Source of the DNA: a virus
Strand: one strand, 5' to 3'
Length of the DNA: 38,834 bases
IMG/VR virus record: IMGVR_UViG_3300044712_002418
Coordinates: 1-38,834 of that record
Within the stretch, counting starts at the first letter, position 1, and each line of letters opens with the position of its first letter. Shown here piece by piece: positions 14,671 through 22,612 of the stretch. The notes beneath the pieces are model-generated. The model made no database searches and was not told the origin of the DNA. It saw only the letters and a program-made list of their open reading frames with translations. The position numbers and the translations under genes are program-made.

Positions 14671-14823
14671 ATGAGGGTGCAAACACTGGAAGAGGCGGCG
14701 CGGGAACGGGCGGCGCTGGAAACGGAGGCGATGCGCTGGCGGCTGTGGCTGCTGGGGATCGAGCGCGCGGCGCCGACGGCGGGGCAGCTGCTGGCGGCGG
14801 CCGGCGGAAGGGGGGGCCGGTGA
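14671..14823 (+). CDS. Short hypothetical protein, about 50 aa
   Basis: A helical peptide (TLEEAARERAALETEAMRWR, then LWLLGIERAAPTAG) ending in a Gly/Arg tail. No family is recognised. The start is uncertain: an in-frame ATG at 14623 would add 16 residues of poor protein-like character. Between the endolysin and here (14517-14670) there is no convincing gene, only a GC-rich hairpin (14574-14580 pairs with 14595-14601). The stop overlaps the next GTG start. Confidence 0.4.
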   Translation: MRVQTLEEAARERAALETEAMRWRLWLLGIERAAPTAGQLLAAAGGRGGR

Positions 14824-15233
14824 GCAACGCGGATTGGCTGTGGCAGGGGCTGACGGTGATGAGTTCGTTGCTGGCGGTGCTGGTGAGCGTGAAGGTGCTG
14901 ATCGGCAAGCCTCAAAAGACGGAGATCCAGCAGCCGCTGGAGGTGCGGGAGGCGTCGCAGTTCATCACGAAGAGCGAGTGTTCCCTCGCCCACCGGGATT
15001 CGGAGCGGCGGTTCCAGCAGATCGAGCGGCGGATGGACGCTTACGAGCAGGACCACAAGACGCTGGCGGAGAAGCTGCTGGCGGCCGGGGAGGACCGGGC
15101 GCGGCGGATCTACGAGCGGGTGGACGCGCTGGCGGCGACGGTGAACCAGACGAAGTCGGTGGCGGAGATCAGCAACCAGCGGCTGATCGCGATCGAGGCG
15201 GAGATGCACAAGGGCAAGGGGGGGCGCGGGTGA
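14820..15233 (+). CDS. DUF2730-like membrane-anchored coiled-coil protein
   Basis: A 137-residue protein starting at GTG (overlap GTGA). One membrane helix near the N-terminus (GLTVMSSLLAVLVSVKVLIG) is followed by a long charged coiled coil (SERRFQQIERRMDAYEQDHK, then TLAEKLLAAGEDRARRIYER). Mu-type phages carry a DUF2730 protein (gp25) of this build just before the DUF3486 gene, which matches the position here. Its task is uncertain. A spanin-like or packaging-related function has been suggested for such genes. Confidence 0.6.
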   Translation: MSNADWLWQGLTVMSSLLAVLVSVKVLIGKPQKTEIQQPLEVREASQFITKSECSLAHRDSERRFQQIERRMDAYEQDHKTLAEKLLAAGEDRARRIYERVDALAATVNQTKSVAEISNQRLIAIEAEMHKGKGGRG

Positions 15234-15496
15234 AGCCGGAGCAACGCGAGATGCTGCGGCACGCGCTGCTGCAAGGGGCGGACCTGGCGAAGCCGCGGGC
15301 GCTGGCGCTGGAGCTGGCGCGGCTGACGGCGGTGCGGTTCGGGTTCCGGCCGGAGGACGCGGAGCTGGAGGCGGAGCTGGCTTACCTGACGGAGAAGGGT
15401 TTTTTGGCGCGGGAGGAGCGGGCGATTTCGCCGGCGCTGGCGGGGTGGAAGATCACGGCGGCGGGCCGGGATTACCTGGAGGCGCAGGGGCTCTAA
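15230..15496 (+). CDS. Small winged-helix phage protein (VpaChn25_0724/gp26-like)
   Basis: An 88-residue protein that starts at GTG, overlapping the previous stop. Helices (PEQREMLRHALLQGAD, ALALELARLTAVRFG) are followed by AELEAELAYLTEKGFLARE and a wing ending WKITAAGRDYLEAQGL. The final segment is typical of the small winged-helix proteins found before DUF3486 in Mu-type packaging clusters. It may bind DNA during packaging or in late gene control. Identification is by size, fold pattern and position. Confidence 0.65.
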   Translation: MKPEQREMLRHALLQGADLAKPRALALELARLTAVRFGFRPEDAELEAELAYLTEKGFLAREERAISPALAGWKITAAGRDYLEAQGL

Positions 15497-15498
15497 TT

Positions 15499-15675
15499 AT
15501 GCACTTGGGACCGGACGGGCAATGGATGCCGGCACCCGACGCGGAGCGGCCGGAGCGGCGGGCGGAGGGGCCTGCCCCGCAAGAGGCCGGGGCGCCCCAG
15601 CGAAGCGAGGGCGACCCGGAGTACCCGCGTTTCGAGGGGGGGCTGCGGCCGAAGAAGGATCCTTTTTGGGACTGA
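15499..15675 (+). CDS. Short disordered protein, 58 aa
   Basis: It starts MHLGPDGQWMPAPDAERPER and is rich in Pro, Glu, Arg and Gly, ending LRPKKDPFWD. It is probably disordered, and no family is recognised. It fits without overlap between the winged-helix and DUF3486 genes and has normal codon use for the region, so translation is plausible, but conservation is unknown. The internal RNA can fold at about 15575-15625, where CG-rich complementary blocks occur. Confidence 0.4.
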   Translation: MHLGPDGQWMPAPDAERPERRAEGPAPQEAGAPQRSEGDPEYPRFEGGLRPKKDPFWD

Positions 15676-15680
15676 GATGA

Positions 15681-16205
15681 ATGAGGAAGCCACGCAAGGA
15701 CGCAGTGCTGAAGCAGCTCCCCAGGGAGGTGCAGGACCGGATCGCGGGATGGTGCCGGGAGGACGGGTACGAGAGCGCGCGGCAGCGGTGCCTCGCGGAG
15801 CTGGGGGTGGAGACGTGGGAATCGTCGCTGTGCTCGTTTTATCGCTGGCACTCGCTGCGGGCGGAGTTCGAGCGGGCGACGGCGACGGCGGATGCGGCGT
15901 CGGAGCTGATGCGGGGGTTCGACCCGGCGGACGCGGCGCGGGCGGAGGCTTTCGGCCAATTCGTGTTCACGCAGGCGGCGGTGGCGGCGCAGGACCCGAA
16001 GGTGTACGTGGCGCTGGAGAGCCTGCGGCTGGACAAGGAGACGGCGGCGAAGCGGGCGGAGATCGAGGAGAAGAAGCTGGCGCTGGCGGAACGGCGGGTG
16101 GCGGTGATGGAGCAGAAGCTGGCGAAGCTGAAGGGCGCGCTGGAGGACGGGGGGCTGACGGCGGAGGAACGGGAGCGGCGGATGAAGGAGGTCTTCGGCC
16201 TATGA
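15681..16205 (+). CDS. DUF3486 protein, probable small terminase subunit
   Basis: A 174-residue relative of Mu gp27 (DUF3486). The N-terminal basic segment and HTH (KDAVLKQLPREVQDRIAGWC, then YESARQRCLAELGVETWESS, then LCSFYRWHSL) match the family start. The middle is helical, and a long coiled coil (KRAEIEEKKLALAERRVAVM) leads to a conserved-looking end, TAEERERRMKEVFGL. It overlaps the large terminase gene by ATGA. By position and fold it should recognise the phage end for headful packaging. Confidence 0.82.
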   Translation: MRKPRKDAVLKQLPREVQDRIAGWCREDGYESARQRCLAELGVETWESSLCSFYRWHSLRAEFERATATADAASELMRGFDPADAARAEAFGQFVFTQAAVAAQDPKVYVALESLRLDKETAAKRAEIEEKKLALAERRVAVMEQKLAKLKGALEDGGLTAEERERRMKEVFGL

Positions 16206-17596
16206 GCGGCTGGAAGAACCCGCACGCGAAGGACGACCCGAGGGCGCTGCTGCTGGAGTACCAGCTGGCGTACTGGAGCGACATGGCGCGGTTCAAGATC
16301 GGGCTGTGGGCGCGGCAGACGGGGAAGGATTTCACGACGAGCGGGGAGGCGGTGGCGGATTGCATGACGCGCAAGACGCAGTGGATGGTGGCGGCGCCGA
16401 GCGAGCGGCAGAGCCTGGAGACGCTGGATAAGGCGAAGGAGTGGGCGGAGGCGTTCCAGCTGAAGATCGACGATTACCAGGAGCGGCGCGAGGGGGGTTC
16501 GGAGGCGCTGCTCAAGAGCGCGGAGATCACTTGGGCGAACGGGTCGAAGATGCGGGCGGTGCCGGGCCGGCCGGACACGGTGCGCGGGATGAGCGCGAAT
16601 TTGATCCTGACGGAGTTCGATTTTTTCGAGGACCCGGCGGCGACGTGGCGGGCGATTTTCCCGAGCGTGACGAACCCGCTGCGGGGGGGGCAGAAGCGGG
16701 TGCGGATCATCACGACGCCGAACGGGATCGGCGGGGCGGCGCACCGGATCTGGACGAAGGAGGGGGGCAAGATCCGGTGGAGCAAGCACAAGGTGACGAT
16801 CCACGACGCGGTGGCGATGGGGCTGCCGATGGACGTGGAGGAGCTGCGGGAGGCGTTCGACGACCCGGAGGGGTGGGCGCAGGAGTACGAGTGCGAGTTC
16901 CTGGACACGTCGAGCGTGCTGCTGCCGTACGATGTGATCGCGGCGGTGGAGAACCCGCTGGCGACGGCGAGTGTCGGTCCCGAGTATTGGCTGGCGACCG
17001 GGGGGACGCCGGTCGATCTCGGGATCGATTTCGGCCGCAAGCGGGATCTGACGGTGTGCTGGGCGGCGGAGAACCTGGGGGGGTTCCGGATGACGCGGGA
17101 GGTGCTGGAGATCGAGCGGACGCCGACGCACCGGCAACTGGAGATTTTGCGCCCGCGGGTGAAGAAGGCGCGGCGGGTGTGCTTCGATTACACGGGGCCG
17201 GGGATCGGCCTGGGGGATTTGCTGGTGAAGGAGTTCGGGGAGTACGCGCCTTCGCGGCACCTTTTCGGGAAGGTGGAGCTGGTCACTTTCACGAACGATG
17301 TGAAGTGCGAGATTTTTCCCCGGCTGCGGGCGGAGGCGGACCGGCGGATGCTGGGGATCCCGGCGGGCCGGGCGATCCGGGAGGACCTGCATAGCATGTG
17401 CCGTGTGGTGACGCCGGCGGGGAATGTGACCTACCGGGCGCCGCACACGGACGACGGGCACGCGGACCGGTGCACGGCGCTGGCGCTGTGCGTGCGCGCC
17501 GGGGACGCGCAGGGGTTCGTGGGGAGGATCGTGGCGTCGGCCCGAGCGCTGGGGCGCGCGGCGGCCCGGCGGGAAAGGGGCTGCGCGGGGGTATGA
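16202..17596 (+). CDS. Terminase large subunit (Mu gp28-like)
   Basis: A 464-residue packaging motor: ATPase plus nuclease. Walker A is ARQTGKD at about 37-43. The Walker B region is LILTEFDFFED (134-144), which has the catalytic Glu but Thr where Asp is usual. Motif III is IITTP at 169-173. The nuclease domain has D276 in LGIDFGRKRDLTV, further acids near YTGPGIGLGD, and HADRCTALAL near the C-terminus. Length and order (DUF3486, terminase, portal) match transposable phages, which cut outside their ends and package some host DNA. Confidence 0.92.
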   Translation: MSGWKNPHAKDDPRALLLEYQLAYWSDMARFKIGLWARQTGKDFTTSGEAVADCMTRKTQWMVAAPSERQSLETLDKAKEWAEAFQLKIDDYQERREGGSEALLKSAEITWANGSKMRAVPGRPDTVRGMSANLILTEFDFFEDPAATWRAIFPSVTNPLRGGQKRVRIITTPNGIGGAAHRIWTKEGGKIRWSKHKVTIHDAVAMGLPMDVEELREAFDDPEGWAQEYECEFLDTSSVLLPYDVIAAVENPLATASVGPEYWLATGGTPVDLGIDFGRKRDLTVCWAAENLGGFRMTREVLEIERTPTHRQLEILRPRVKKARRVCFDYTGPGIGLGDLLVKEFGEYAPSRHLFGKVELVTFTNDVKCEIFPRLRAEADRRMLGIPAGRAIREDLHSMCRVVTPAGNVTYRAPHTDDGHADRCTALALCVRAGDAQGFVGRIVASARALGRAAARRERGCAGV

Positions 17597-17823
17597 GCGA
17601 GGCGAAAACAGCGGCCCGCGCTAAAACGGCGAAATTCGCGCCGGAACCCCCCTTCTGCGGGATTGGGCCGATTTCGGGTGCGCGAGGGTTTTTGAACTGT
17701 TGTGCAACGGCTGCAACGGTCTTTGCAACGGGTGGTGTGGATGGGGGGTCGCGCTTTGAGGCCGAATGTGCGGCGGGCGGGCCAAAACGGGCGTTCGCCG
17801 GGGCGGCGGGGAGGTGCGCGTGA
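17593..17823 (+). CDS. Small ORF between terminase and portal, 76 aa
   Basis: The frame overlaps the terminase stop (ATGA) and the portal start (GTGA), which supports translation. The protein (MSEAKTAARAKTAKFAPEPP, then FCGIGPISGARGFLNCCATA) is not recognised and looks little like a folded domain. The DNA is atypical for the region and contains three TGCAACGG repeats. It may be a spacer carrying a DNA site rather than a gene with a protein function. Confidence 0.35.
   Translation: MSEAKTAARAKTAKFAPEPPFCGIGPISGARGFLNCCATAATVFATGGVDGGSRFEAECAAGGPKRAFAGAAGRCA
17703..17731. repeat. Three direct TGCAACGG repeats
   Basis: TGCAACGG occurs at 17703-17710, 17712-17719 and 17724-17731, inside an otherwise unremarkable small ORF between the terminase and portal genes. 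Closely spaced short repeats like this are often protein-binding sites. No partner can be named. Confidence 0.5.
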
Positions 17824-19952
17824 AAAAGGCGGCGAAAAACGCGGCTGCGAAGCCGAAAGCGGGGCGGCCGGCGGGACGGCCGGCGGGGCTGGCGGCGGCG
17901 CGGCGGGTGGCGGCGTGGAACCGGTTCCGCGAGCAATACAACCCGCTGGTGGGGCTGACGATGGCGCGTGCGCGTGCGCTGGTGGAATCGTACCCGCGCG
18001 GGGAGTTCGCGGACCTGATGTGGCTGTACGGGGCGCCGATGATGGGGATCGAGGCGTCGGACGCGGACCTTGCGGCGCTGATCGAGCGGCGGGCGAGCGC
18101 GCTGCTGGAGATGGATTGGGAGATCCGGGTGTGCGCGCCGGAGAAGCCGGGGTTCGACGGGAAGCTGGCGGAGGAGCAGGCGGCGGCGCTGCGGGAGGCG
18201 TACGACCAGGTGGACAATCTTTACGCGGCGATCGAGCACCTGGCGCTGGCGACGTTCCGCGGGTTTGCGCACGCGGAGATGTGGCGGCGGCCGGACGGGG
18301 AGGTGCACCACCTGGAGCCGGTGGACCAGTGGAACGTGGTGCGCGACGGGCTGCGCGGGGGATGGAGGTACAACCCGGAGGCGCGGCAGTGCGGGTACGC
18401 GAACCTGCCGGCGGAGATGGAGATGGACCCGGCGGCGTATCTCTACCGCGAGGTGGCGCGGCCGGTGAACCGGATCGCGCTGACGAAGGTGATCCGGGCG
18501 TCGATGGGGCAGCGGGACTGGGACGCGTTCATCGATATTTACGGGCTGCCGGGCGGGGTGGTGATCGGGCCTCCGGGGGTGCCGGAGGAGAAGGAGGAGG
18601 TGTACGAGGCGAACGCGCTGAAGATCGCGGAGGGGGGCTCGGGGTACGTGCCGCACGGGGGCGATTACAAGGCGAACGACGGGCCGCGCGGGGTGAACCC
18701 GTTCCGCGATTACCTGGATTACCTGACGGAGAAGCTGATCCTGGCGGGGACGGGCGGGCTGCTGACGATGCTGGCGGAGAGCGGGACGGGGACGCTGGCG
18801 GGCGGGGCGCACCAGGAGACTTTCAAGGCGATTGCAAGGGGGGAGGCGCGGCGGGTGTCGGAGGTTTTCCAGCGGGGGTTCGATCTGCCGCTGCTGGAGG
18901 GGAAGTGGCCCACGAAGCCGGTGCTGGCGTATTTCGCGATCTCGGCGAACGAGGAGACGGATACGGGGGATGTGGTGGAGCAGGTGGCGAAGCTGGCGGT
19001 GGCGGGGTACCGGGTGACGCCGGAACAGGTGGCGGAGAAGACGGGGTACGATCTGGCGAAGGCGGAGCCGAATGATCCGGCCGATCCGGCTGATCCGACG
19101 GATCCGACGGATCGGGAAGATCGGCCTACTCCGGCGAACCGCGCGGCGGCGAACGCGGCGCCCGATGGGTTGCTGGCGGGGGTGCTGGGCGTGGCGCCTC
19201 GGTGGCTGGCCCCGGTGGCGCGGGAGGTGGCGGAGATCGAGCGGCGGCTGCTGGAGGGCGGGGCCGGGAGGGCGGAGGCGGTGGCGGCGCTGGAGGAGCT
19301 GCAAATGCGGTTGCCGGAGCTGCTTGGGGATATGGATGTGGCGGATCTGGCGACGGAGATGGAGGCGGCCGCCGGGACGGCGACGCTGCGGGGGGTGACG
19401 CGGGAGCTGAGCAACGGGAACCCGCACCACGACAAGACGGGGCGGTTCGCGGAAGGGCCTGGCGGATCGGGCGGACGGGAGTTTCGCGTGCAGACGCCGC
19501 CCGCGGTGATGCAGGCGCTGGGGCTGGAGAGCGGCCACGTGTACGCGGACGCCGCGGCTCTGGCGGCGAAGCACCCGGAGTATTTCCGGGATGCGGCCGA
19601 GGCTCGGGAGTACGTGGAATACGTTTTCGCGCGCCCGACTCTGGTGATGCCAGGCAACGTGCCCACTCACCGTCTCGTCGTGAGAAAAGGGGAAGCCGAC
19701 GAGCACAAAGCCGCCGCGATCGAGGTGGTGAAGCGCGGCGGGAAGTACCGCGTGAAGTCGGCGCACACTTTGACCGACAAACAGTTGGCGGCAAAAGAAG
19801 GGGCGTTCGCCGGCCAGGTCGTCAGGCTTGGGGTCTCGCGTGTAGATCCCGAAAACCGGGAAACACCTTCGAGGCGACTAGGCGCGTCTCGCGGCGCGCT
19901 TCCGGCGAACGTGGCCAAGGTACTCGCGGGCGGATTGGAGGTCAACCGATGA
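17820..19952 (+). CDS. Portal protein (DUF935, Mu gp29-like) with C-terminal BECR-like domain
   Basis: A 710-residue protein starting at GTG. Residues 1-415 are the DUF935 portal (ALVESYPRGEFADLMWLYGA, LIERRASALLEMDWEI, AHQETFKAIARGEARRVSEV), the dodecameric channel for DNA. A DP-repeat linker (about 417-435; DPADPADPTDPTD) and a helical region follow. At about 534 is HHDKTGRFAEGPGG, a linker motif. Residues 553-690 form an extra domain: HPEYFRDAAEAREYVEYVFA, THRLVVRKGEADEHKAAAIE, then VVKRGGKYRVKSAHTLTDKQ. This resembles phage BECR-type nucleases (PBECR). Classical portals lack this tail (Mu gp29 is about 512 residues). The domain call is weaker than the portal call. Confidence 0.88.
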   Translation: MKKAAKNAAAKPKAGRPAGRPAGLAAARRVAAWNRFREQYNPLVGLTMARARALVESYPRGEFADLMWLYGAPMMGIEASDADLAALIERRASALLEMDWEIRVCAPEKPGFDGKLAEEQAAALREAYDQVDNLYAAIEHLALATFRGFAHAEMWRRPDGEVHHLEPVDQWNVVRDGLRGGWRYNPEARQCGYANLPAEMEMDPAAYLYREVARPVNRIALTKVIRASMGQRDWDAFIDIYGLPGGVVIGPPGVPEEKEEVYEANALKIAEGGSGYVPHGGDYKANDGPRGVNPFRDYLDYLTEKLILAGTGGLLTMLAESGTGTLAGGAHQETFKAIARGEARRVSEVFQRGFDLPLLEGKWPTKPVLAYFAISANEETDTGDVVEQVAKLAVAGYRVTPEQVAEKTGYDLAKAEPNDPADPADPTDPTDREDRPTPANRAAANAAPDGLLAGVLGVAPRWLAPVAREVAEIERRLLEGGAGRAEAVAALEELQMRLPELLGDMDVADLATEMEAAAGTATLRGVTRELSNGNPHHDKTGRFAEGPGGSGGREFRVQTPPAVMQALGLESGHVYADAAALAAKHPEYFRDAAEAREYVEYVFARPTLVMPGNVPTHRLVVRKGEADEHKAAAIEVVKRGGKYRVKSAHTLTDKQLAAKEGAFAGQVVRLGVSRVDPENRETPSRRLGASRGALPANVAKVLAGGLEVNR
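19070..19125. repeat. Short tandem repeat encoding an Asp-Pro linker
   Basis: Variants of GATCCGGCC/GATCCGACG repeat in register and encode DPADPADPTDPTD in the portal protein. The repeat sits exactly between the portal core and the C-terminal extension, so its length may vary between relatives. Confidence 0.65.
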
Positions 19953-19956
19953 AGGG
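19937..19956. repeat. 20-bp direct repeat, copy 1 (portal stop / next start)
   Basis: The 20 bases around the stop of the portal and the following ATG (GGAGGTCAACCGATGAAGGG) recur exactly at 20092-20111. Both copies contain a Shine-Dalgarno-like GGAGG, the codons for EVNR, and ATGAAGGG. The repeat brackets the 52-residue ORF. Confidence 0.85.
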
Positions 19957-20107
19957 GCCGGAGATAAATTTCGGCTCCGCCAAGTACCCGAGCAATCGGC
20001 AAGCGGGGGAGCAGCCCCCCGAGCCGGTCCTTCAAGCAATGGCCGCTGCTGGCTGCTTGTCGGATGACTCTGAATATAACGCCGGGGCGCGGGAGGTCAA
20101 CCGATGA
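19949..20107 (+). CDS. Small ORF of unknown function downstream of the portal, 52 aa
   Basis: It starts MKGPEINFGSAKYPSNRQAG and ends EYNAGAREVNR. The first three residues copy the start of the next gene (MKG), and the last four copy the end of the portal (EVNR). It lies between two exact 20-bp repeats and overlaps both neighbours by ATGA. It could be a partner (immunity-like) gene for the portal's C-terminal domain, or a leftover from replacement of that domain. No family is recognised, and the short length makes either reading tentative. Confidence 0.45.
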   Translation: MKGPEINFGSAKYPSNRQAGEQPPEPVLQAMAAAGCLSDDSEYNAGAREVNR

Positions 20108-20111
20108 AGGG
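20092..20111. repeat. 20-bp direct repeat, copy 2 (start of protease gene)
   Basis: An exact copy of 19937-19956, here at the true start of the protease/scaffold gene. Confidence 0.85.
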
Positions 20112-21087
20112 CTCGTTTTCGAACCGGTTCGCGCCGCAAGCCGACGGGTGGGTGCACCTCGCGCCGCCAGGGGAACACGGGCACGCGGAGGCGGGGCCGC
20201 AGGTGATCGACGCGCGGACGACGGCGGCGATGGTGGCGAATTTCAAGGGGCCGCTGCTGGTGGATTACGAGCACGAGAGCCACGACCCGGAGAAGCGGAC
20301 GACGGCGGCGGGCTGGATCGAGGAGGTGCGGGGCGACGCGCAGGGGCTGTGGGGCCGGGTGCGGTGGAGCGAGGCGGGGGAAATGGCGCTGGCCACGGGG
20401 GAGTACCGGTTCATCAGCCCGGTGTGGAGCGGGGAGCAGCGCGACGGGAAGTTTTACCCGGACACGCTGTTGGACGCGGGGCTGACGAACCAACCGAATT
20501 TGAAGGGGCTGCGGCCTCTCTCGAACCGATCTGCCGCGCGAGCGGCGGCTAACGAAGAACCAACCAAACAAGGAGAACCAATGAAGCGAATCGCAAACAA
20601 ACTCGGTCTTCACCCGGACGCCGCCGAAGAGGCGGTCGAAACGAAAGTGGCCGAGATCATGGCCCGCGCGGAGAGCGCGGAGGGGAAGGTGCAGGCTCTC
20701 ACCACGGAACGGGACGAGCTGAAGAACCGGGTGGCGACGCTGCTCGACGAGCAGGTGGAGGCGGACCTCGACGCCGCCGGGATCAAGGATGAGGCGAAAC
20801 GGAACCGGCTCAAGCCGGTGCTGGCGGCGGTGGATAACCGCGAGGGGCGCAAGGCGATCATCGCGGACCTGAAGCCGGACGCCTCGCCCGCGACCGGGCC
20901 GCAGACGAACCGCGCGGCGGCGAAGCAGCCGGCGACGGCGGCGGCGAACTCCGATGACCCGAAGGCCCGCGCCGAAGCGCAGGAGGCCGAGGTGCAGGCG
21001 TACCGGGCGCAGAACCGCTGCTCGTACGCGGATGCCCGGAACGCGGTGCGCCGGGCGAAACCGGAGCTTTTCGGCCTGCGCAAGTAG
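20104..21087 (+). CDS. Head maturation protease with scaffold (Mu I-like)
   Basis: A 327-residue protein of the Mu I protease family (phage gp32). The N-terminal 150 residues carry the protease fold: DYEHESHDP with the conserved His, then AAGWIEEVRGDAQGLWGRV and EYRFISPVWSG with Ser, then LTNQPNLKGLRPL. The C-terminal half is a helical scaffold (AEIMARAESAEGKVQALTTE) ending in YADARNAVRRAKPELFGL. A strong internal start at 20581 allows the scaffold to be made alone. The protease processes scaffold and capsid during prohead assembly. Confidence 0.88.
   Translation: MKGSFSNRFAPQADGWVHLAPPGEHGHAEAGPQVIDARTTAAMVANFKGPLLVDYEHESHDPEKRTTAAGWIEEVRGDAQGLWGRVRWSEAGEMALATGEYRFISPVWSGEQRDGKFYPDTLLDAGLTNQPNLKGLRPLSNRSAARAAANEEPTKQGEPMKRIANKLGLHPDAAEEAVETKVAEIMARAESAEGKVQALTTERDELKNRVATLLDEQVEADLDAAGIKDEAKRNRLKPVLAAVDNREGRKAIIADLKPDASPATGPQTNRAAAKQPATAAANSDDPKARAEAQEAEVQAYRAQNRCSYADARNAVRRAKPELFGLRK
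20581..21087 (+). CDS. Nested scaffolding protein (Mu Z-like), internal start
   Basis: The same frame as the protease gene, starting at ATG 20581. AAGGAG lies 5 bases upstream (20570-20575), within an A/C-rich stretch (AACCAACCAAACAAGGAG) that breaks the local GC-rich coding pattern and looks like the leaders of true genes. The 168-residue product (MKRIANKLGLHPDAAEEAVE onward) would be the scaffold without protease. This arrangement is known for Mu, where Z is made from within I, and for lambda C/Nu3. Confidence 0.75.
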   Translation: MKRIANKLGLHPDAAEEAVETKVAEIMARAESAEGKVQALTTERDELKNRVATLLDEQVEADLDAAGIKDEAKRNRLKPVLAAVDNREGRKAIIADLKPDASPATGPQTNRAAAKQPATAAANSDDPKARAEAQEAEVQAYRAQNRCSYADARNAVRRAKPELFGLRK

Positions 21088-21138
21088 GCGGCGACCGTTT
21101 CAGGCAGAGAAACCAACAACCAAGAAAGAAACAGAGCA

Positions 21139-21528
21139 ATGAGCGCATTGAAAGCACGGGGGGAAGCGATTCTCCCGTTCACGCCTTCGGCCGACCAGAC
21201 CGGCAAAGAGGGCTACTTGACGGACCTCGCGGGGGATACCGCGACGGTGAGCAGTTCGGCGACGACGCCGGCGAAGGGGGTGATCCTCGACGGGGCGGCC
21301 GCGGGCGGCAAATCGTCCATCGGGATCCTCGGGGCCTTGTCGGGGACGGTCCGCGTGCGCGCGGGCGGGGCGATCACCAAGGGGGCGGAGATCCAGCAGG
21401 GGTCGGACGGCCGGGTGGTGACGGACGCGGGGACCGGGGCGCGCGTGATCGTGGGGGTGGCCCTTGAGGACGCGGTCGAAGGGCAGATCATCGAGGCGGC
21501 CCTGCGGACGCCGGTGGCCCGGAGCTAA
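21139..21528 (+). CDS. Head decoration protein (DUF2190-like)
   Basis: A 129-residue, Gly/Ala/Thr-rich beta protein. It begins MSALKARGEAILPFTPSADQ and contains YLTDLAGDTATVSSSATTPA and KGAEIQQGSDGRVVTDAGTG, followed by VIVGVALEDAVEGQII. This is the beta-tulip pattern of capsid-stabilising decoration proteins of the DUF2190/lambda D type. It sits between the scaffold and the major capsid gene, the usual place. The leader is A/C-rich (ACCAACAACCAAGAAAG). Confidence 0.7.
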   Translation: MSALKARGEAILPFTPSADQTGKEGYLTDLAGDTATVSSSATTPAKGVILDGAAAGGKSSIGILGALSGTVRVRAGGAITKGAEIQQGSDGRVVTDAGTGARVIVGVALEDAVEGQIIEAALRTPVARS

Positions 21529-21589
21529 GCGGCCCGCAGCAAATCGGACAGAGCAAACAACAAACCAACGAAGGAGCAGAGAGAAGACT

Positions 21590-22534
21590 ATGCCAACCCA
21601 AGAGACGGCGGCGATCAACTACGAGCTGACGAACTTCGCGCAAGGTCACATGAACGACCTCGCCGACGCTCGCGCGCTCGCGGAACGGCTGGCCCCGAGC
21701 ACCCCGGTGCCCGGAGCGAGCGGACAATTCAAGGCGTTCAACGACAAGAACTCGTTCATGCCGGAGGACACGGCGCGCGCGATCGGGGGCGACCCGAAGC
21801 TGGTGGCGTTCGAGGCGAGCGACGACACGTACTCGTGCAAGCCCCAGGCGCTGGAGGTGCGCGTGGACAAGGAGGAGCTGAACTTGGCCGGGAACGCCTC
21901 GGGCGCGCTCGGGCAGCAGCTCGTGCGCGAGGGGAAGATCAAGGCGCTGCTGAACAAGGCGGCGCTGTCGCACACGGTGCAGGTGGTGGCGGCGGTGATG
22001 GCGGGGACGACGGCGGTGGCGAACCGGGGGAATTTCTCCGACCCTGAGATCGACCCGATCGAGCAGCTCGACGAGCAGCTCGACGCGCTGTCGCTCGACT
22101 GCGGGAGCGCGGCGAACATCAAGCTGACGCTGGACGTGACGGCGTGGCGGGCGCTGCGCAATCACCCGAAGGTGAAGGCGCGGTGCAGCGGCGTGCAGGT
22201 GGGCGGGATCACGATCGAGCAGCTCAACGGGCTGCTGATGTTCCCCGTGGACGTGATGGTGGCGGCGATCGCCAAGGACACGGCGGGGCGCGGGGTGGCG
22301 GCGAGCAAGGCGCGGGTGTTGCAAAGCGCGATCCTGCTGCACTACTCGGTGCCGAACGCGACGGTGTACGACCCGAGCGCGTTCAAGTGCTTCACGGTCG
22401 GGCCGGGCAGCCCGGTGGCCGCGGTGCGCTCGTACGAGGCCCCGAACGGGCTGTGGGAAGGGCACATCGTGGACTGGAGCCGCGACATCAAGCAGACGAG
22501 CTCGGTGGCGATCCGCCGCCTGGCGATCAGCTAA
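21590..22534 (+). CDS. Major capsid protein
   Basis: A 314-residue protein in the HK97-fold size range and in the capsid position. Helical N-arm (NYELTNFAQGHMNDLADARA), then an E-loop-like region (YSCKPQALEVRVDKEELNLA), a spine helix (VREGKIKALLNKAALSHTVQ) and strands (ANIKLTLDVTAWRALRNHPK). The end, SSVAIRRLAIS, is typical for the family. The start ATG is preceded by an A/C-rich leader containing AAGGAG at 21571-21576, rather far from the ATG. It is separated from its neighbours by 60-80 bases, as is common for highly expressed capsid genes. Confidence 0.85.
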   Translation: MPTQETAAINYELTNFAQGHMNDLADARALAERLAPSTPVPGASGQFKAFNDKNSFMPEDTARAIGGDPKLVAFEASDDTYSCKPQALEVRVDKEELNLAGNASGALGQQLVREGKIKALLNKAALSHTVQVVAAVMAGTTAVANRGNFSDPEIDPIEQLDEQLDALSLDCGSAANIKLTLDVTAWRALRNHPKVKARCSGVQVGGITIEQLNGLLMFPVDVMVAAIAKDTAGRGVAASKARVLQSAILLHYSVPNATVYDPSAFKCFTVGPGSPVAAVRSYEAPNGLWEGHIVDWSRDIKQTSSVAIRRLAIS

Positions 22535-22612
22535 CCGGAAGGAATTCCGCCCAAGGAGGGGGCGCGCATCTCCGACTCCCAACGCGCAACACAACCAAAC
22601 CAGAAAGACACG

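Noticed and set aside
12953-15496. A gene-transfer agent rather than a phage.
   Set aside because: The tail genes resemble those of gene-transfer agents, but the transposase, target-selection ATPase, Gam and inverted repeats mark a transposable phage.
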